This document shows, piece by piece, positions 45,366 through 53,184 of a DNA stretch of 64,000 nt. The notes below the pieces were generated by a model. That model had not been told where the DNA came from. It did not search any database and saw only the letters and a program-made list of their open reading frames with translations. The DNA is taken from the NCBI GenBank assembly GCA_046052345.1, contig JBJOMN010000035.1:119269-183268 (forward strand), given 5' to 3'. Position 1 is the stretch's first letter. Each line of letters opens with the position of its first letter. A program made the translations under genes and the position numbers. This stretch comes from Pollutiaquabacter sp046052345 (lineage in GTDB: Bacteria; Bacteroidota; Bacteroidia; AKYH767-A; 2013-40CM-41-45).

Positions 45366-45638
45366 ATGAACAAAGCTGAATTGATCGATGCAATTTCGAC
45401 CGAAGCGAAAATCACGAAGGCTGACGCCTCCCGTGCACTGGAAGCTTTCATGAATGCAACTACCAAATCCCTGAGGAAAGGGGAGCGTGTCGCTCTGGTA
45501 GGCTTCGGCACTTTCTCCATCTCGAAGCGCTCCGCCCGTAACGGACGCAATCCGCAGACCGGAAAACCCATCAAGATCGCCGCTCGCAAAGTGGCCAAGT
45601 TCAAGGCCGGCGTGGAGTTGGCTGCGAAGATCAAGTGA
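45366..45638 (+). CDS. HU DNA-binding protein
   Basis: A 90-residue canonical HU: MNKAELIDAISTEAKITKAD, VALVGFGTFSISKRSARNGR, then NPQTGKPIKI at the arm tip and FKAGVELAAKIK at the end. I start at the ATG at 45366. Upstream, TTG at 45309 region and TACATTTA near 45331 give a plausible promoter one base off consensus. The gene ends at a strong terminator. It is more typical than the HU-like gene at 6870. Confidence 0.93.
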   Translation: MNKAELIDAISTEAKITKADASRALEAFMNATTKSLRKGERVALVGFGTFSISKRSARNGRNPQTGKPIKIAARKVAKFKAGVELAAKIK

Positions 45639-45660
45639 TCTGAGATCACGCAGAAAAAAA

Positions 45661-45690
45661 AGAAGCCCCGATCGATATCGGGGCTTCTTG
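45661..45690. terminator. Bidirectional terminator between HU and paaG
   Basis: A perfect 12-bp stem AGAAGCCCCGAT/ATCGGGGCTTCT with loop CGAT. Nine A precede it on the plus side, giving a T-run on the minus strand, which is ideal for the paa operon. Confidence 0.88.
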
Positions 45691-45701
45691 CTTTCATAGC
45701 C

Positions 45702-46475
45702 TTACTTTCCGGTGAATACCGGAGTACGTTTTTCAAGAAAGGCCTTCACTCCTTCACGATGGTCTTCAGTACCGCCGGCTTCGGTCTGCAAACTGCCTTC
45801 CAAACGCAATTGGGTTTCCAGGTTGTTCGTCATCGATTCGTTCAGCAGTCGCTTGGTCAGCCACAGCCCGCGGGTGGGCATCTTGGCCAGTTGTGCGGCT
45901 AGTCGCATGGCTTGTTCCGTAAGCTCCTCGTCATCGAACGACTTATAGATCATTCCCATCGCAACAGCCTCGTCGGCCGACACCTTGTCAGCCGTGAACA
46001 TCAACGCTGCCGCCCGCTGTAATCCTACCAAGCGGGGCAGTATGAAGGTGCCGCCGCTGTCGGGTATAAGTCCGATCTTGCTGAACGCCTGGATGAAAGA
46101 TGCACTTTTTCCGGCTATGACGATATCTGCGGCCAGTGCGATGTTGGCGCCGGCTCCGGCGGCCACGCCGTTAACGGCGGCCACTACCGGCTTTTCCAGG
46201 TTGCGCATGAGGCGGATGATGGGATTATAGTGCTCCTCCACGATACGCGTGATTCCCGGTCCTGAAGGATCGATGGCTTCTCCCAGATCCTGTCCGGCGC
46301 AGAACGCTTTGCCGGTTCCTGTCAGCAGTACGGCACGGACCGATTCGTCCGCTCCTGCACTTTTCAACGCGTCCTGCAGTTCCAAGGACATCTCCCGGAT
46401 GAAACTGTTGAATTTCTCCGGACGGTTAAGGGTGATGACGGCTACACCGTCGGTGATGATGGAGGTGATATACAT
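45702..46475 (-). CDS. paaG: Phenylacetate pathway isomerase PaaG (enoyl-CoA hydratase family)
   Basis: A 257-residue crotonase-fold enzyme. It converts ring-epoxidised phenylacetyl-CoA to its oxepin form. The oxyanion segments FCAGQDLGEAIDPSGPG and NGVAAGAGANIALAADI and the active-site segment FSKIGLIPDSGGTFILPR match PaaG closely, including the final FTGK. I start at ATG 46475. It is the last gene of the paaABCDG block, 87 bp after paaD, and has its own TAGTTTTG box in that gap. Confidence 0.88.
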   Translation of the reverse strand: MYITSIITDGVAVITLNRPEKFNSFIREMSLELQDALKSAGADESVRAVLLTGTGKAFCAGQDLGEAIDPSGPGITRIVEEHYNPIIRLMRNLEKPVVAAVNGVAAGAGANIALAADIVIAGKSASFIQAFSKIGLIPDSGGTFILPRLVGLQRAAALMFTADKVSADEAVAMGMIYKSFDDEELTEQAMRLAAQLAKMPTRGLWLTKRLLNESMTNNLETQLRLEGSLQTEAGGTEDHREGVKAFLEKRTPVFTGK

Positions 46476-46507
46476 GTGAGGATTCGATTGGAAGTAGAAG
46501 GGATCTG

Positions 46508-46515
46508 CAAAACTA
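46508..46515 (-). promoter_or_regulatory. Possible internal promoter box before paaG
   Basis: TAGTTTTG on the minus strand matches TAnnTTTG, 32 nt before the paaG ATG. No -33 at the right spacing, so it may be chance. Confidence 0.4.
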
Positions 46516-46562
46516 ATCAAACACTGTAAAGCAGGACACCACCCCGAGTTGCCGAATTCAGA

Positions 46563-47048
46563 TCAGTGACACTTGAAGTAGTCGAAGGGTTCCAGGCACT
46601 GTTCGCACTTGTAAAGCGCCTTGCAAGCCGTTGAGCCGAACGGACTCACCATCACCGTATGCAGCGAACCGCAACGGGGACAGGCGATCGCTTTCGGATG
46701 GAGACTGAGTACGGATTTGTCGGAAGTGCTACGAGCCGGCGGTGCGATACCGTACTTGCGCAGCTTTTCTTTGGCTTTTTCCGGAATCCAATCGGTCGTC
46801 CAGACGGGGGAATATACGAGACGCACATCCACCGACGGACAACCGTTCGACGACAATGTCTTCTTGATTTCCTGTTCGATAGCCATCATTGCAGGACAAC
46901 CGCTGTAGGTAGGGGTGATGGAGACCACCGCCTTGCCATCCGCTTCTACGCTTACATCCCGTACGATTCCGAGCTCTACGATACTGATCACCGGGATTTC
47001 GGGATCCGGTATGGTCTCAAGTAGCCGTTGTACTTCTGCAGCTGTCAT
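46563..47048 (-). CDS. paaD: PaaD, phenylacetyl-CoA epoxidase assembly/maturation factor
   Basis: A 161-residue protein. The N-terminal MIP18/DUF59-type domain has IPDPEIPVISIVELGIVRDV and PTYSGCPAMMAIEQEI, as in iron-sulphur assembly factors. The C-terminal zinc ribbon has CPRCGS and CKALYKCEQC. PaaD is needed for activity of the PaaABCE complex and is thought to mature its metal site. It follows paaC by 58 bp. Confidence 0.9.
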   Translation of the reverse strand: MTAAEVQRLLETIPDPEIPVISIVELGIVRDVSVEADGKAVVSITPTYSGCPAMMAIEQEIKKTLSSNGCPSVDVRLVYSPVWTTDWIPEKAKEKLRKYGIAPPARSTSDKSVLSLHPKAIACPRCGSLHTVMVSPFGSTACKALYKCEQCLEPFDYFKCH

Positions 47049-47106
47049 GCAATCGAATGGAAGGAGATGTTAAGGAAGGTTGGCGGTACATGGTCCGGTC
47101 AGGGAC

Positions 47107-47889
47107 TCACCATTCCGCCCCGGGATGCGCACGGTGCAAAGACTGCATCTCCGCCAGCATGTGCCCGAGATGCTCGGTGTGTTTGCCATCGAGACTGCCA
47201 CGCACGGAATGATGCTTCTCGGGAATATTCACCCCGGCCTCGTTGAATACCTGACGGACGAAAACATCCCATTCAGTTCGCAAGGACGGCGTATCGACAA
47301 CGGTGCCGGAACGGACCAGGTCCGCTTCAGCGGGACTCGCGTCAAAGAGATCATCGACATAGATCCAAAGCTCGTCGAAAGCGTCAAGAAGACGCTTGCG
47401 GCTTTCTTCCGTTCCCTGACCGAAACGGATGATCCAGTCGGCACTGTGACGGCGATGGTACGTGACTTCCTTCAGGGATTTCAAAGCCAAGGCGGCAAGC
47501 GTCTCGTCCTTGCTCTTGCAGAGTCCCGTGTAAAGAACGTATTGGAAGGAACTGATCAGGAACTGTCGCAACATCGTCTGTGCGAAATCCCCGTTGGGTT
47601 GCTCTGCCAACAGCACATTCCTGAAATCGCGTTCACTGCGGAGGTATGCAAGGTCGTCTTCCGTTCGACCCTTGTTCTCAAGGGTGCAGGCGTAGGAATA
47701 GAAGCCCCGCGTCTGACCGATCAGGTCGAGCGAGATATTGGTCATCGCGATATCCTCCTCCAGTACCGGACCGTGACCGCACCATTCTGCGAGCCGCTGT
47801 CCAAGGACCAGGCTGGTGTCGCCCAGGCGAAGACAATATGAGAACAATGCGTCGGAGGTGGTCATGCCGGAGTCGGAGTTGCCGTTCAT
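47107..47889 (-). CDS. paaC: PaaC, structural subunit of phenylacetyl-CoA epoxidase
   Basis: A 260-residue ferritin-like helical protein that forms a heterodimer with PaaA. It has SYCLRLGDTSLVLGQRLAEW near the N-terminus and HRRHSADWIIRFGQGTEES in the middle. It lacks the complete diiron ligand set, as expected for the structural subunit. The start overlaps the paaB stop by 4 bp, so they are coupled. Confidence 0.9.
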   Translation of the reverse strand: MNGNSDSGMTTSDALFSYCLRLGDTSLVLGQRLAEWCGHGPVLEEDIAMTNISLDLIGQTRGFYSYACTLENKGRTEDDLAYLRSERDFRNVLLAEQPNGDFAQTMLRQFLISSFQYVLYTGLCKSKDETLAALALKSLKEVTYHRRHSADWIIRFGQGTEESRKRLLDAFDELWIYVDDLFDASPAEADLVRSGTVVDTPSLRTEWDVFVRQVFNEAGVNIPEKHHSVRGSLDGKHTEHLGHMLAEMQSLHRAHPGAEW

Positions 47890-48170
47890 TCGAAATTCGC
47901 ACCCGGAGTGCGGTAGAAATTCGGATGGCGGTAGATCTTGTCGTTGGAAGGTTCGAAAAATGCGCCCATGTCTTCAGGAGTACTGGAGACGATGGCTTCG
48001 GAAGGTACGACCCAGATGCAGGTGGCTTCGTTGCGGCGGGAGTATACGTCACGCGCATTGGTAAGCGCCATTTCCTTATCGGGTGCATGGACGTTTCCCG
48101 CATGCTCGAAAGGAAGCCCTGAGCGTTTTTGCGTGAAAACTTCCCAAAGCGGCCATTGGTCTTTCTTCAT
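47886..48170 (-). CDS. paaB: PaaB subunit of phenylacetyl-CoA epoxidase
   Basis: A 94-residue protein starting MKKDQWPLWEVFTQKRSGLP, with HAGNVHAPDKEMALTNARD, the PaaB pattern. PaaB is a small bridging subunit between PaaAC dimers. I start at ATG 48170; a longer frame reaches to 48317 but overlaps paaA. It lies 25 bp after the paaA stop and overlaps paaC by 4 bp. Confidence 0.9.
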   Translation of the reverse strand: MKKDQWPLWEVFTQKRSGLPFEHAGNVHAPDKEMALTNARDVYSRRNEATCIWVVPSEAIVSSTPEDMGAFFEPSNDKIYRHPNFYRTPGANFE

Positions 48171-48195
48171 GGGTGGTAGTGCTTGGTTAGAAGGG

Positions 48196-49146
48196 TCAGG
48201 CGGCAACCGGTTGTCCGGCTCTTTTGCGGGCGTATGCATTGGCAGCTTCACGCACCCAGGCGCCGTCATCGTGCGCCTTGCGACGTACCTTGAGGCGGTC
48301 CTTGTTGCAGATGCCATGACCGCTGATCACCTGGTAGAACTCATCCCAGTTGATCTTGCCGAAATCGTAATGCTGACGCTCCGCATTCCATTTCAGTTCG
48401 GGATCGGGTAGTGTCAAGCCGATATTCTCGGCCTGCGGAACGGTACGGTCGATGAAGCGCTGGCGCAAGTCGTCGTTGGTATAGCGCTTGACTTTCCAAC
48501 GCATCAGTTCGGCGCTGTTGGGGGAATCCTTGTCGGAAGGACCGAACATCATCAGCGATGGCCACCACCAGCGGTTGATGGCATCCTGTGCCATGGCACG
48601 CTGCTCCGGAGTGCCCTTCATGAGATTGGCAAGGATCTCGTAACCCTGCTTGTGGTGGAAATTCTCCTCCTTGCAGATCCTCACCATCGCCCGGGCATAG
48701 GGGCCGTAGGAGCATTTAGCCAGTGCCGTCTGGTTGACGATAGCAGCTCCGTCCACCAGCCAGCCGATGGCGCCGATGTCGGCCCAGGTGAGTGTCGGAT
48801 AGTTGAAGATGCTCGAATACTTCGCTTTACCGGAAAGTAACTCATCGACGAGGTCTTCCCGGGAAACCCCGAGCGTCTCTGTGCCGCTGTAGATGTACAG
48901 ACCATGGCCCGCCTCGTCCTGGACTTTGGCCAGCAGGACGCATTTGCGTCGGAGGCTGGGAGCGCGCGTGATCCAGTTGCCTTCGGGGAGCATGCCGACT
49001 ACCTCGGAGTGGGCGTGCTGGCTCATCATACGTGTAAGCTGCTTGCGGTATCGCTCCGGCATCCAGTCTTTCGCTTCGATGACTTCACCGTTATCGATGC
49101 GTTCCTGGAATTTCTTTTCGAGTTCCTGTTCGCTGAGGGTTTGCAT
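48196..49146 (-). CDS. paaA: PaaA, catalytic diiron subunit of phenylacetyl-CoA epoxidase
   Basis: A 316-residue ferritin-fold protein and the first gene of the operon. Diiron ligands are visible in KVQDEAGHG and in KEENFHHKQG, the two ExxH-type motifs. It uses O2 to form the 1,2-epoxide of phenylacetyl-CoA. The ATG at 49146 gives MQTLSEQELEKKFQERIDNG, the family start. Electrons normally come from PaaE, which is not in the window. The operon promoter was not found with certainty; the 50 bp upstream contain TTGTCA-like words. Confidence 0.92.
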   Translation of the reverse strand: MQTLSEQELEKKFQERIDNGEVIEAKDWMPERYRKQLTRMMSQHAHSEVVGMLPEGNWITRAPSLRRKCVLLAKVQDEAGHGLYIYSGTETLGVSREDLVDELLSGKAKYSSIFNYPTLTWADIGAIGWLVDGAAIVNQTALAKCSYGPYARAMVRICKEENFHHKQGYEILANLMKGTPEQRAMAQDAINRWWWPSLMMFGPSDKDSPNSAELMRWKVKRYTNDDLRQRFIDRTVPQAENIGLTLPDPELKWNAERQHYDFGKINWDEFYQVISGHGICNKDRLKVRRKAHDDGAWVREAANAYARKRAGQPVAA

Positions 49147-49186
49147 GAGAAGGGTCAAATTCGTGGTTGTCAGATAGGATAACAAT

Positions 49187-49207
49187 GACGCTTGTCACTT
49201 GTTTCAA
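49187..49207. repeat. Short heptad run between DUF6526-like gene and paaA
   Basis: Three weak 7-bp units (GACGCTT, GTCACTT, GTTTCAA) ending in the stop codon of the gene at 49204. Too short to be convincing alone. Confidence 0.25.
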
Positions 49208-49638
49208 ACTCGGTGATAGTCACCGCGCCAGCGGTGTATATGCTTCTTGATTTCGTCCTGGGAAAGGTGCTCGTCGACAGCCCGTTTACAAAGATTCACG
49301 AACTCGTCATCCGGAGCGAATCGCAACGCCACGATTTGACGCATATGAAGGCGATGGTCGAGCGGCTTGCCGGTCAGTACCCAGTGCCTGTGTTGCTCCT
49401 CCATGCGGATGATCCGGTCCTGCAGCCGCACGGCGAAAAACCGGACGGTGAAGCACAATATGATGATTAGGGCGCAGACAGACAGAATCAGTGAAGCAGA
49501 GTACAGATTCCCTTGGTCGTCGGTGGAATGAATCAGGTTGACGAATCCTCCAATCAGGGTAGCCAGGCAGAGTCCGTAAAGGAATCCATGGAACCACCAG
49601 ACGTATTTTTTGTGGTTCGAGTAATTCTGCTTTTTCAT
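49204..49638 (-). CDS. Two-helix membrane protein, DUF6526-like
   Basis: A 144-residue protein with two transmembrane helices (FHGFLYGLCLATLIGGFVNL and LILSVCALIIILCFTVRFFA), followed by a charged cytoplasmic part ending in HIHRWRGDYHRV. The opening KKQNYSNHKKYVWWFHG recalls the DUF6526 family of Bacteroidota; I hold this as probable only. Function unknown. It has a promoter overlapped by the palindrome at 49646-49661, so it is probably regulated. Confidence 0.6.
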   Translation of the reverse strand: MKKQNYSNHKKYVWWFHGFLYGLCLATLIGGFVNLIHSTDDQGNLYSASLILSVCALIIILCFTVRFFAVRLQDRIIRMEEQHRHWVLTGKPLDHRLHMRQIVALRFAPDDEFVNLCKRAVDEHLSQDEIKKHIHRWRGDYHRV

Positions 49639-49645
49639 AAATAAA

Positions 49646-49661
49646 TTGTCAATTTTGACAA
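49646..49661. promoter_or_regulatory. Palindromic operator candidate
   Basis: A perfect inverted repeat TTGTCAA-TT-TTGACAA, 7 nt before the ATG of the gene at 49204-49638 and overlapping its -7 box. The size and symmetry fit a dimeric regulator site. Confidence 0.5.
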
Positions 49662-49689
49662 AAATACGCCATTTTTGCTCTTTTTACAA
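49659..49689 (-). promoter_or_regulatory. Promoter of the DUF6526-like gene
   Basis: On the minus strand, TTG at 49689-49687, a 20-bp spacer, and TATTTTTG at 49666-49659, matching TAnnTTTG. Confidence 0.6.
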
Positions 49690-49748
49690 GCAAAGAGGGC
49701 GCGGGAGCTCGTTCAATTTCCCGTTTTTGGGCTCGTTTTCTGCTATTC

Positions 49749-50891
49749 ATGGACCTGCGGGGCAAAAAAGCGATTGTCGCTGTCATCAGCGACCTGGTTA
49801 CCGATCAACGGGTGCATCGTACCTGCGTCGCCTTGCGCGGCGAAGGTGCCGTCGTGACCTTGGTCGGCCGCAAACTTCCCGGAAGCCTTTCGCCCGGTTC
49901 CAGGGCCTACCGTACGGTGCGTTTCAGACTGCCTTTCACCAAGGGGCCTTTGATGTATGCCGCCTTCAATATCCGCTTGTTCCTGTATCTGCTTTTCCGC
50001 CACTTCGATTTTCTCGTCGCGAACGACCTCGACACTCTCCCGGCGGCTTACCTCGCATCACGCCTGAAGCGAAAGCCGTTGCTCTACGACAGTCATGAAT
50101 TCTTCACGGAAGTCCCCGAGCTGGTCGGACGGCCAAGAGTGCAGCGCATCTGGCGAGGCATCGAGAGGAGGATATTCCCTTCACTGAAATCTGTGATGAC
50201 GGTGAATGGCTCGATCGCACAGCTTTACACGGAACGGTACGGAAACCACGTGCACATCGTCCGCAACATACCCCTGAGCGACACCTTCGGTGAACAGGAC
50301 GTGTACCTTACACGGTCAAGATCCGACTTCTCGTTGCCGGAGGACCGCACTATCTTCCTGCTGCAAGGTGCCGGCATCAATGTGCACCGCGGAGCGGAGG
50401 AAGCCGTTGAAGCGATGCTGCAGGTCGATAAAGGACTGCTCCTTATCGTCGGCGGCGGAGATGTGCTTGAACAGTTGAAAAAGACCGTCACCAAGCTGAG
50501 GCTGGACGATAAAGTCATGTTCCTTCCCAAGATGCCTCCGGCTGCGTTGCGCAAACTGACTCGGCTAGCCGACTTCGGACTTACCCTGGACAAGGATACC
50601 AACCTGAACTACCGTTTCTCGTTGCCGAACAAGCTCTTCGATTACATTCATGCAGGCATCCCTGTGATCGCCTCCGATCTTCCTGAAATCCGCCGCATCG
50701 TTGAAGGTTACGGAATCGGTACTATACTTCCCGCTGTCGATCCCCGTACCCTTGCCGAAACGATGAACAGGCTATGTGCCGGAGGTCCGGCTGTTCAGGA
50801 ATGGAAAAGAAATCTGCAGAAAGCCTCCGCTGAACTGACGTGGGAGAACGAACGGGCACATCTGCTGCAAGCCGTAAAAGATGCCTTCTGA
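49749..50891 (+). CDS. GT-B glycosyltransferase, group 1 (family 4-like)
   Basis: A 380-residue cytoplasmic glycosyltransferase. The N-terminal domain has VAVISDLVTDQRVHRTCVAL and the linker LYDSHEFFTE. The C-terminal donor-binding domain has LLQGAGINVHRGAEE, LLIVGGG, and YRFSLPNKLFDYIHAGIPVIAS, where the family glutamate is replaced. The sugar and acceptor are unknown; manC elsewhere in the window could supply GDP-mannose. It overlaps the next glycosyltransferase by 11 bp. Confidence 0.8.
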   Translation: MDLRGKKAIVAVISDLVTDQRVHRTCVALRGEGAVVTLVGRKLPGSLSPGSRAYRTVRFRLPFTKGPLMYAAFNIRLFLYLLFRHFDFLVANDLDTLPAAYLASRLKRKPLLYDSHEFFTEVPELVGRPRVQRIWRGIERRIFPSLKSVMTVNGSIAQLYTERYGNHVHIVRNIPLSDTFGEQDVYLTRSRSDFSLPEDRTIFLLQGAGINVHRGAEEAVEAMLQVDKGLLLIVGGGDVLEQLKKTVTKLRLDDKVMFLPKMPPAALRKLTRLADFGLTLDKDTNLNYRFSLPNKLFDYIHAGIPVIASDLPEIRRIVEGYGIGTILPAVDPRTLAETMNRLCAGGPAVQEWKRNLQKASAELTWENERAHLLQAVKDAF

Positions 50892-52002
50892 AAAAGAGCT
50901 TCATATCGTCTCCTTCGACATTCCCTTTCCGCCGAACTACGGGGGGGTCATCGACGTGTTTTTCAAGCTGAAGGCGCTTCAGGCGGAAGGTGCCCGCATT
51001 CGACTCCATTGTTTTGAAAGCAGTCGTCCGCGTTCCTCGGAACTTGAACGGTATTGTTCTTCGGTGCACTATTATAAGAGGGACAAGCGTAGTTCCCTGC
51101 TGTTCAGCGGAAAACCCTTCATCGTGCTGTCCCGTCGCTCGGATGAACTCCGCAGACGGCTGCTGCAGGACCGTCTGCCCGTCCTGGTCGAGGGCTTGCA
51201 CTGCACGGCGATGATGGACGACGACGTGCTTCGGGACCGTACCTGCATCCTGCGTGCACACAATGTGGAGCACGACTATTACAACGGACTGGCTGCAGTG
51301 GAAAGGAGGTTGCTGAAGCGAACCTATCTTCGGATGGAAGCAGCCAAGCTCAGGAAATACGAGCCCGTGGTGCGGAAATCCACCGCCATCGCTGCCATTT
51401 CTCCGGACGATACGCAGTATTTCAGCAATACCTACGGAAAGACGTTCTACCTTCCGGCATTTCATCCGTTCGATGAAGTCAGGATAGGGAGGGAGACCGA
51501 GGACTTCGCCTTTTATCATGGCAATCTTTCGATCGGAGAAAACAACGAAGCGGCCTGCTTTCTCGTCCGAGAGGTTTTTTCCGATCCCGGTATTCCCCTG
51601 GTGATCGCCGGTTCGAATCCTTCTGCTGAATTGCGGCGGCTGGTATCCTCCCGTCCGAACGTAGCATTATTGGACGGACTTACACAGGAAGAGATACACA
51701 GGCACATCGCCGTCGCTCGTGTGAATGTGCTGCCTACTTTCCAATCGACCGGAATAAAGCTGAAGCTGCTCGCATCCTTGTTCACCGGTCGTCATTGTCT
51801 CGTGAACGGTCCCATGGTGCGTAACACCGGACTGGAAGGGCTTTGTCTTCAGGCCGACTCGCCGTCACAGTTCCGTGAAAGACTGAAGGAGATATTTGCA
51901 GGACTTCCGTTCACCGATGAGGATATTCAAAGACGGAAGTCGGTCTTGGAGGACAGGTTTTCGAATGCTAAGAACGCCCGGTTGTTGCTGGACAGGATGT
52001 AA
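50881..52002 (+). CDS. Glycosyltransferase, mannosyltransferase-like
   Basis: A 373-residue GT-B-like protein. FDIPFPPNYGGVIDVFFKLKA opens the N-terminal domain; ILRAHNVEHDYYNGLAA is the GT4-type interdomain HNVEH motif; LVIAGSNPSAELRRL and NVLPTFQSTGIKLKLL mark the donor site. The start overlaps the previous gene by 11 bp, so the two enzymes probably act in the same glycan. A heptad array follows its stop after 38 bp. Confidence 0.75.
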   Translation: MPSEKELHIVSFDIPFPPNYGGVIDVFFKLKALQAEGARIRLHCFESSRPRSSELERYCSSVHYYKRDKRSSLLFSGKPFIVLSRRSDELRRRLLQDRLPVLVEGLHCTAMMDDDVLRDRTCILRAHNVEHDYYNGLAAVERRLLKRTYLRMEAAKLRKYEPVVRKSTAIAAISPDDTQYFSNTYGKTFYLPAFHPFDEVRIGRETEDFAFYHGNLSIGENNEAACFLVREVFSDPGIPLVIAGSNPSAELRRLVSSRPNVALLDGLTQEEIHRHIAVARVNVLPTFQSTGIKLKLLASLFTGRHCLVNGPMVRNTGLEGLCLQADSPSQFRERLKEIFAGLPFTDEDIQRRKSVLEDRFSNAKNARLLLDRM

Positions 52003-52040
52003 GTCAAGGAGAGTATTCCCCGGTTTCCTTAAACTAAAAT

Positions 52041-52103
52041 CCGGAACCCGGAACTTGGAACATGGAACCTTGAACTTGGAACCTGGAACCTGGAACCTGG
52101 AAC
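52041..52103. repeat. Heptad array, nine units of NNGGAAC
   Basis: Nine contiguous 7-bp units, eight of them ending GGAAC and one TGAAC; the last three are CTGGAAC. It fills the gap between a glycosyltransferase and ftsE, and its last base is the first base of the ftsE stop codon. No spacers, so it is not CRISPR. Confidence 0.9.
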
Positions 52104-52831
52104 TACCCATTCACCTTCCCGCCTTCGCACTTAAGTGTGCGCGCAGGGAATTTTTCAATCAGTGAGTAGTTGTGAGTGACCATCAGGACAGCGGTTCCCC
52201 TTTTGCTGATTTCGAAAAGCAGCCGCAGGATTCCTTCGGAAGTTTCCGGGTCCAGATTGCCGGTCGGTTCGTCCGCAAGAATCAGATCCGGATGGTTGAG
52301 CAGCGCCCTTGCGATGACAACCCGTTGTTGCTCGCCACCGCTGAGTTCGTGCGGCATCTTGAATCCCTTCGTGGCCAACCCGACAGCGTTCAGCACTTCG
52401 TCCATCCGCGTTGTCATCGTTGCCCGGTCTTTCCATCCCGTGGCTGCCAGAACGAACTCCAGATTCGAACGTACATCTCGGTCGGGCAGCAACTGGAAGT
52501 CCTGGAAAACGATGCCAAGTTTCCTCCTCAACAAGTGGATCCGGTTTTTTACGAGACCTTTCAGTTCGAATCCGGCCACTTGGCCGGAACCGTCGGTCAG
52601 TGGAAGCTCACCGTACAAAAGCTTCAGCAGACTGCTCTTTCCGCTGCCTGTCTTGCCGATCAGATAAACGAATTCTCCGGGCATGAGGGAGATGTTCACA
52701 GCGGTCAAAACGGGACTTTTCGACTGGAATACCGTGACATCCGTAAGTTGTACGATAGGAGCGGACAATGGAGCAGCAGCGGTTGACGGCTGTCGGCCGG
52801 AGATCGTCGCTGTGGGAGTCGAAGTGTGCAT
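52103..52831 (-). CDS. ftsE: FtsE-like ABC ATPase
   Basis: A 242-residue ATPase: Walker A GKTGSGKSSLLKL, Q-loop VFQDFQLLPDRDV, signature LSGGEQQRVVIARAL, Walker B LILADEPTGNLDP. The Q-loop DFQLLPDR is typical of FtsE, which with FtsX controls cell-wall hydrolases at the septum. The first 22 residues, rich in Ser, Thr and Pro, are an unusual extension; a later start is possible. ftsX is not adjacent. It lies 12 bp after the 66-residue gene and shares its promoter. Confidence 0.85.
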   Translation of the reverse strand: MHTSTPTATISGRQPSTAAAPLSAPIVQLTDVTVFQSKSPVLTAVNISLMPGEFVYLIGKTGSGKSSLLKLLYGELPLTDGSGQVAGFELKGLVKNRIHLLRRKLGIVFQDFQLLPDRDVRSNLEFVLAATGWKDRATMTTRMDEVLNAVGLATKGFKMPHELSGGEQQRVVIARALLNHPDLILADEPTGNLDPETSEGILRLLFEISKRGTAVLMVTHNYSLIEKFPARTLKCEGGKVNG

Positions 52832-52843
52832 GATGAGTGGTTA

Positions 52844-53044
52844 TCAGTCGATCTTTCGGATTTTTCCGTAGGGAATTTCCATGATCAGTTGAATGATCTC
52901 CTGCTCCCGTTCGCCAAGTCCGGCCTTCACCAACGCCTTCTCCGGTCGATCCACACGGAAATAGGCCAACAGCGTGAAATTATCGTCACGCAACTGGACA
53001 TAATCGGGAATCTTCGCCGTGCCTTTGACCTTGAGGATGTACAT
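52844..53044 (-). CDS. Small conserved-looking protein upstream of ftsE
   Basis: A 66-residue protein, MYILKVKGTAKIPDYVQLRD, then a beta-strand (FTLLAYFRV) and two helices ending IMEIPYGKIRKID. The compact beta-alpha pattern and good promoter argue that it is real. I cannot name it with confidence. A TACCTTTG box ends 5 nt before its ATG, so its mRNA should be leaderless; ftsE follows after 12 bp. Confidence 0.65.
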   Translation of the reverse strand: MYILKVKGTAKIPDYVQLRDDNFTLLAYFRVDRPEKALVKAGLGEREQEIIQLIMEIPYGKIRKID

Positions 53045-53049
53045 CGTGT

Positions 53050-53057
53050 CAAAGGTA
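53050..53057 (-). promoter_or_regulatory. -7 promoter box of the 66-residue gene and ftsE
   Basis: TACCTTTG on the minus strand, an exact match, ending 5 nt before the ATG at 53044. Confidence 0.6.
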
Positions 53058-53184
53058 GTAAATCAAGCGGGTACGCTTCATGTGCAAAAGAGTGTTGGTA
53101 AATATAACCTGTTCAAAAACAGTCAGATGTACGTCTGGAATAATTTTACAAGGACGTACGTTTTACAATCGTTATACCTTCCTC

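Noticed and set aside
50941..50947. G7 run near the start of the second glycosyltransferase as a phase-variation tract
   Set aside because: Short, and a single run of this length in a GC-rich gene is expected by chance; no supporting context.
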